Shown here: piece by piece, positions 13,212 through 15,920 of the stretch
Layout of the letters: every line of letters starts with the position of its first letter
Position numbering within the stretch: position 1 is the stretch's first letter
Assembly (NCBI GenBank): GCA_934540955.1
Contig: CAKTCY010000051.1
Location: 1-15,920 of the forward strand
DNA from: an uncultured Faecalibacterium sp.
GTDB lineage: Bacteria; Bacillota; Clostridia; Oscillospirales; Ruminococcaceae
Length of the DNA stretch: 15,920 nt
Reading direction: 5' to 3'
Translations under genes and position numbers: made by a program
The notes under the pieces: model-generated
What the model was told of the DNA's origin: nothing
The model's database searches: none
What the model saw: the letters and a program-made list of their open reading frames with translations, nothing else

Positions 13212-13367
13212 ATGGATGAAAAGGCAAAAAAGGCACGTCGAGCGTATGCCAATGCGTGGAGAGCGGCCAACAAAGATCGAGTTCGCGAATACAACAAGCG
13301 TTACTGGGAGCGCAAGGCTGTGCAAATGCAGCAGAACTCCAACCAGAAAAAAGAACAACCTAAGTAA
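13212..13367 (+). CDS. Small basic protein, 51 residues, first early gene of the element
   Basis: A short reading frame with AAAGGA (13197-13202) nine bases before the ATG, directly behind the rightward promoter. The product is very basic and rich in Arg, Lys, Tyr and Trp: MDEKAKKARRAYANAW then a segment reading VREYNKRYWERKA, ending in a Gln-, Asn- and Lys-rich tail. This pattern resembles small proteins of unknown function that recur in Firmicute phages and integrative elements. The charge suggests nucleic-acid binding. Being first after the switch it could be an early regulator, but no function is established. Confidence 0.78.
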   Translation: MDEKAKKARRAYANAWRAANKDRVREYNKRYWERKAVQMQQNSNQKKEQPK

Positions 13368-13535
13368 TCCACGCATTTCCAGCCATCGTTGATTTGACTG
13401 ATGAAGCGAATTTGCTGGATTCGTGAATTGATTTCATCTATAATTTTGACACGCTGAATCAGCAGCAAAAATCCATAAATCAGGTGGGCATCCCTCTGTA
13501 AATCTATTGCAATACAAGGTAATCCGTTGCAAAGC

Positions 13536-13567
13536 ATGACACTGGATATCACTGAATGACACTGGAT
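13536..13567. repeat. 12-base direct repeat, 20-base period
   Basis: ATGACACTGGAT at 13536-13547 and 13556-13567, identical copies with an 8-base spacer, about two helical turns apart. They are in the gap between the small basic gene and the excisionase-like gene. Confidence 0.7.
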
Positions 13568-13638
13568 GGATTTTGACGCAAGGGATTCTGTTCCAACATT
13601 GTTTCATCACATCGGATTCTCTTGAAATTTTGGCGGTA

Positions 13639-13667
13639 TTGCAATCTTTTTTGAATTGTGCTTTACT
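13639..13667 (+). promoter_or_regulatory. Possible promoter of the replication operon
   Basis: TTGCAA (13639-13644), a 17-base spacer and TTTACT (13662-13667). The -10 is only a partial match. Confidence 0.45.
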
Positions 13668-13720
13668 GCTGGTACACCAAAAACAACAGTTCAACAAATG
13701 ACCTAAAAGGGGGTTGAAAA

Positions 13721-13951
13721 ATGGGCGATACCATCCGTTATCCCAATATGGGCACCGTTAAAAAGGCCGCTGCGATCTACGGCCTGTCACCGGCCTACAT
13801 CCGGCGGCTGTGCAAGACGGGTAAAATCCGCTATGTGAACGCCGGGCACATGTGGCTTGTGAATCTGGACAGTTTAGCACGGTATTTTGAACAGGGTGAT
13901 CCGGTAGACGGCAACCAGACCGCTCCTGCCATCCGCCGGGTAGCGAGGTGA
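13721..13951 (+). CDS. Excisionase-like winged-helix DNA-binding protein
   Basis: A 76-residue protein. The segment GTVKKAAAIYGLSPAYIRRL, then GKIRYVNAGHMWLVNLDSLARY, follows the MerR/excisionase-type winged helix: a recognition helix followed by a wing and a short last helix. In integrative elements such proteins act as directionality factors that push the integrase towards excision, or as regulators; which applies here cannot be read from sequence. AAAAGGGGG (13705-13713) lies 7 bases before the ATG. Its stop overlaps the ribosome site of the next gene, so the two are coupled. Confidence 0.8.
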   Translation: MGDTIRYPNMGTVKKAAAIYGLSPAYIRRLCKTGKIRYVNAGHMWLVNLDSLARYFEQGDPVDGNQTAPAIRRVAR

Positions 13952-13956
13952 CAGAC

Positions 13957-14688
13957 GTGAAGGGAAAAAGCCCTGAAACTATTGTTCTTCGCTTCGTATG
14001 GCTTGAAAGCCTGACACAGGACTACACCAACGCGGAAATCGGGCAGATCATCCGGGACTTGTACCATTATGCCAGCCAAGGCACGGAGCCCCAGCAATAT
14101 GCTGATCGTGGAATGCGTGGTCTGTGGCGTTCAATGAAAGATGGGGTGGATAAAGACTTTTCAAAATACCGTGAGAAGTCCCAAAAGAACTCTGAAGCAG
14201 CTAAAGCGCGCTGGGAAAAACAAACGCAAAAAGATGATGTATCTGACGTGCAGATCGATGCAAACGCATTGTGTGAGATGCGGACGCATACAGTTGCATC
14301 CGAATGTATGCATTCGCACCCTACAAATACACGTACACGTACAGATACAGCTACAGTTACACCGGAAGCCCCAGCCGCTGCCGCTGATTCTCGCACAGAT
14401 TCAGGCCTTGCCGAGATCGTGCAGCACTTTGAGCGGGTGATAGGTATCTTCCCACATTCAGCGCTGGACAAGCTGCAACGCTACTGCGATTCTATTCCTG
14501 CCGAGGTAATCTGCAAAGCCTTTGACGAGGCTGCCGAAAGTGGTCACCGGTCATGGAAGTACGCCAACGGCATCTTGAAAAGCTGGCAGACTGACGGGGT
14601 TCGCACTCTGGGGGATGTAGAAGCCCGGCGGCAAGCCCGGAAGAAGCCGGAACAGCAGCCGGAACGGAAGATGGAGGTGCTGACTTGA
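13957..14688 (+). CDS. DnaD-domain replication initiator or helicase loader of the element
   Basis: Predicted 243-residue replisome organiser. Residues 1-90 (LRFVWLESLTQDYTNAEIGQ, ending KNSEAAKARWEKQ) resemble the N-terminal domain of Firmicute phage replication proteins. Residues 95-150 are a low-complexity linker with Thr at every second place (123-135). Residues 152-222 match the DnaD-like C-terminal domain (FERVIGIFP, HRSWKYANGILKSWQTDG), which binds DNA and helps load helicase. A GTG at 13948 overlaps the previous stop; I take the GTG at 13957 because GAGGTG (13945-13950) is 6 bases before it. The next gene is a DnaB-type helicase overlapping by four bases, which supports the role. The start is uncertain by three codons. 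Confidence 0.82.
   Translation: MKGKSPETIVLRFVWLESLTQDYTNAEIGQIIRDLYHYASQGTEPQQYADRGMRGLWRSMKDGVDKDFSKYREKSQKNSEAAKARWEKQTQKDDVSDVQIDANALCEMRTHTVASECMHSHPTNTRTRTDTATVTPEAPAAAADSRTDSGLAEIVQHFERVIGIFPHSALDKLQRYCDSIPAEVICKAFDEAAESGHRSWKYANGILKSWQTDGVRTLGDVEARRQARKKPEQQPERKMEVLT
14322..14363. repeat. Seven tandem TACANN hexamers inside the initiator gene
   Basis: Units read TACAAA, TACACG, TACACG, TACAGA, TACAGC, TACAGT, TACACC without gaps. They encode the alternating Thr-X linker. A small hairpin, CGAATG-TATG-CATTCG, lies just upstream at 14301-14316. Candidate iterons of an origin; see findings. Confidence 0.75.
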
Positions 14689-15881
14689 ATATCCATAAAG
14701 TACTGCTCGGCGCGCTGCTGATCAAGCCCGATCTTGCCGCCTACGCGCTGCCTGATCTGGAGATAGAACACTTCCCTGCAGACCTTCAGCCGGTATTTGC
14801 GGCGCTGTCCGGTCTTTGGAACACAAAAGGCCAGTTGGATGCAGTGGCAGCCTGTGCCCGCTACCCGGAGCAGAAAGCCGCTATTCTGGAATGCGTGCAG
14901 GAGTGCGAGAGTGAGTGTGTCCGTTTGACCCGCGACCGCGTAGAAGAATGGACGCGGCTTATTCAGGAACAGGCCGCTCTGACACGATTTCAGGAACTGT
15001 CCATTCAGGCAGCAGGCAACCTGACCACCTTTGCAGACCTGCCCGACCTGTACAGCAAAATGGGCGAAGCCCTGACCCTTGACCGGGAAGAAGCGGATTT
15101 TCGGTCTATCGGGACGTTGATAGACGACTACGTCCGCAGGCTGGACGAAACGCCGCAGTACATCCCCAGCGGCATCCCGGTGCTGGACAAGCACCTGCAT
15201 CTTGCCCCGGGCAATCTGTTCATCATCGGCGGCAGACCGTCTGCCGGTAAAACCGCCCTGTCCCTGCAAATGGCCTGTGAGCAAGCCCGGCGGGGCTTCC
15301 GAGTGTGCTATTTCAGCCTTGAAACCGACCCGGATACCCTGACCACCCGCGTCATTGCGAATCGCTTGGCCGTTCCGCTGGCAGATGTAAAGGCCAAGAC
15401 TATGCCGCAGTCTGACCTTGACGGCCTGGCAGAACTGCACAAGCTGCCGCTGTACATCCGCTCTGCATCCGGCAAGGGCGTTGGATGGGTAAAGGCGCAA
15501 GCCCAACGGATGCAAGCACAGGTCGTTTTTATCGACTATCTGCAGCTGCTGGCAGACGGTAAGGCAAAAGACCGCTATCAAGCTATCACGGGAATCTCCA
15601 TCGCCCTGCATGAGCTGGCACAGACCACCGGCATCCTTGTGGTTGCGCTGGCGCAGCTGAACCGTAACGCGGCGCACGCTGCACCGTCCACCGCAGATCT
15701 GAAGGAAAGCGGCCAGCTGGAACAGGATGCGGACGCTATTTTGCTCCTGTCTGCTGACAAGGAAGAGTATCAAGCCATCCTCGCAAAGAACAAGGAAGGC
15801 CGTGTGGGTGAAATCCCCTTGACCTTCGACAAGACCCGACAGAGCTTTCTTGCTGTCACAAGCGAACTGGAAAGAAGGTGA
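14685..15881 (+). CDS. DnaB-type replicative helicase of the element
   Basis: Hexameric 5'-3' DNA helicase that unwinds the fork, 398 residues, shorter than bacterial DnaB (about 450-470). Residues 1-100 are a compact N-terminal domain, about 100-165 the linker, and about 160-395 the RecA-like motor. The motor has Walker A GRPSAGKT (183-190), FSLE (210-213), Walker B VVFIDYLQLL (280-289), ALAQLNR (321-327), and the LKESGQLEQDAD motif (339-350) typical of DnaB. The start is a TTG at 14685 in the TTGA overlap with the initiator's stop, with GGAGGTG (14673-14679) upstream. No other good start lies nearby. It presumably works with the DnaD-like protein and host primase. Confidence 0.92.
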   Translation: MNIHKVLLGALLIKPDLAAYALPDLEIEHFPADLQPVFAALSGLWNTKGQLDAVAACARYPEQKAAILECVQECESECVRLTRDRVEEWTRLIQEQAALTRFQELSIQAAGNLTTFADLPDLYSKMGEALTLDREEADFRSIGTLIDDYVRRLDETPQYIPSGIPVLDKHLHLAPGNLFIIGGRPSAGKTALSLQMACEQARRGFRVCYFSLETDPDTLTTRVIANRLAVPLADVKAKTMPQSDLDGLAELHKLPLYIRSASGKGVGWVKAQAQRMQAQVVFIDYLQLLADGKAKDRYQAITGISIALHELAQTTGILVVALAQLNRNAAHAAPSTADLKESGQLEQDADAILLLSADKEEYQAILAKNKEGRVGEIPLTFDKTRQSFLAVTSELERR

Positions 15882-15885
15882 AACC

Positions 15886-15920
15886 ATGAAGCACAATCCA
15901 AACCGCCCGCGCCGCCGGGA
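15886..15920 (+). CDS. Start of a further element gene, cut by the window edge
   Basis: An ATG lies 4 bases after the helicase stop, with AGAAGG (15873-15878) at suitable distance. The first codons read MKHNPNRPRRR, basic and Pro-rich, and the frame is open to the end. Too short to name. Confidence 0.55.
   Translation, partial: MKHNPNRPRRR

Larger units (their letters stand above)
13368..13720. other. 353-base gap without a convincing gene
   Basis: No frame here has a good start, ribosome site and plausible protein. It contains a 12-base direct repeat (13536 and 13556), ATTGCAAT at 13506 and 13638, an isolated TATAAT at 13439-13444, and a weak stem around 13399-13440. A promoter for the next gene lies near its end. 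It may hold regulatory or origin elements, or an untranslated RNA; none is proven. Confidence 0.6.

Noticed and set aside
13434..13697. An 87-codon minus-strand frame in the non-coding gap
   Set aside because: TTG start without a ribosome site, random-looking composition, and it faces against the early genes. It is kept only as part of the gap description.
13801..14100. Possible CRISPR array or other long repeat array in the element
   Set aside because: No regularly spaced repeats of 20 bases or more with unique spacers are visible anywhere in the window.

Overview
The window looks like chromosome from a GC-rich, low-branching Firmicute of the Oscillospiraceae, most like Faecalibacterium or a close relative. 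This is an inference from the strong AGGAGG ribosome sites, the codon use, and the gene order around purB, ftsEX and rsmA. It holds two kinds of DNA that meet near position 10,470-10,515.

The left two thirds (1-10,469) is core chromosome. It begins inside purB (adenylosuccinate lyase), followed by a terminator, a good promoter and an RsuA-family pseudouridine synthase. Next comes a CdaR/PucR-type regulator whose promoter carries an inverted repeat. A second terminator separates it from a run of five tightly packed genes: ftsE, ftsX, a secreted coiled-coil M23 (LytM) peptidase, a 35-residue single-pass membrane protein, and an S41/CtpA-type protease with a PDZ domain. This run reads as a cell-division and wall-remodelling operon: FtsEX couples ATP hydrolysis to a periplasm-side hydrolase, and the last two genes may process or anchor its parts. 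A terminator sits directly in front of the ribosome site of rsmA (16S rRNA dimethyladenosine methyltransferase). rsmA converges on a TIM-barrel sugar phosphate isomerase/epimerase, with back-to-back terminators between them.

The right third (about 10,470 to the end) is one end of an integrated element, prophage-like in layout. Its boundary is a 45-bp piece identical in form to the 3' half of tRNA-Thr(UGU), running from the anticodon loop to the encoded CCA and followed by the tRNA's own terminator, with no 5' half present. Then come candidate integrase arm sites, a tyrosine recombinase with an extra helix-turn-helix inside its core-binding domain, and an XRE-family repressor, both on the minus strand. 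A roughly 150-bp AT-rich switch region with two face-to-face promoters follows. Rightward there is a 51-residue basic protein, a 350-bp non-coding gap with direct repeats, an excisionase-like winged-helix protein, a DnaD-domain replication initiator, a DnaB-type helicase, and the first codons of another gene. The last three full genes overlap by a few bases and look like one replication operon. A seven-unit TACANN repeat inside the linker of the initiator gene is a candidate origin.

The element continues past the right edge, so it cannot be decided whether it is a complete prophage, an integrative conjugative element or a satellite. No CRISPR array, complete insertion sequence, rRNA or complete tRNA is visible.
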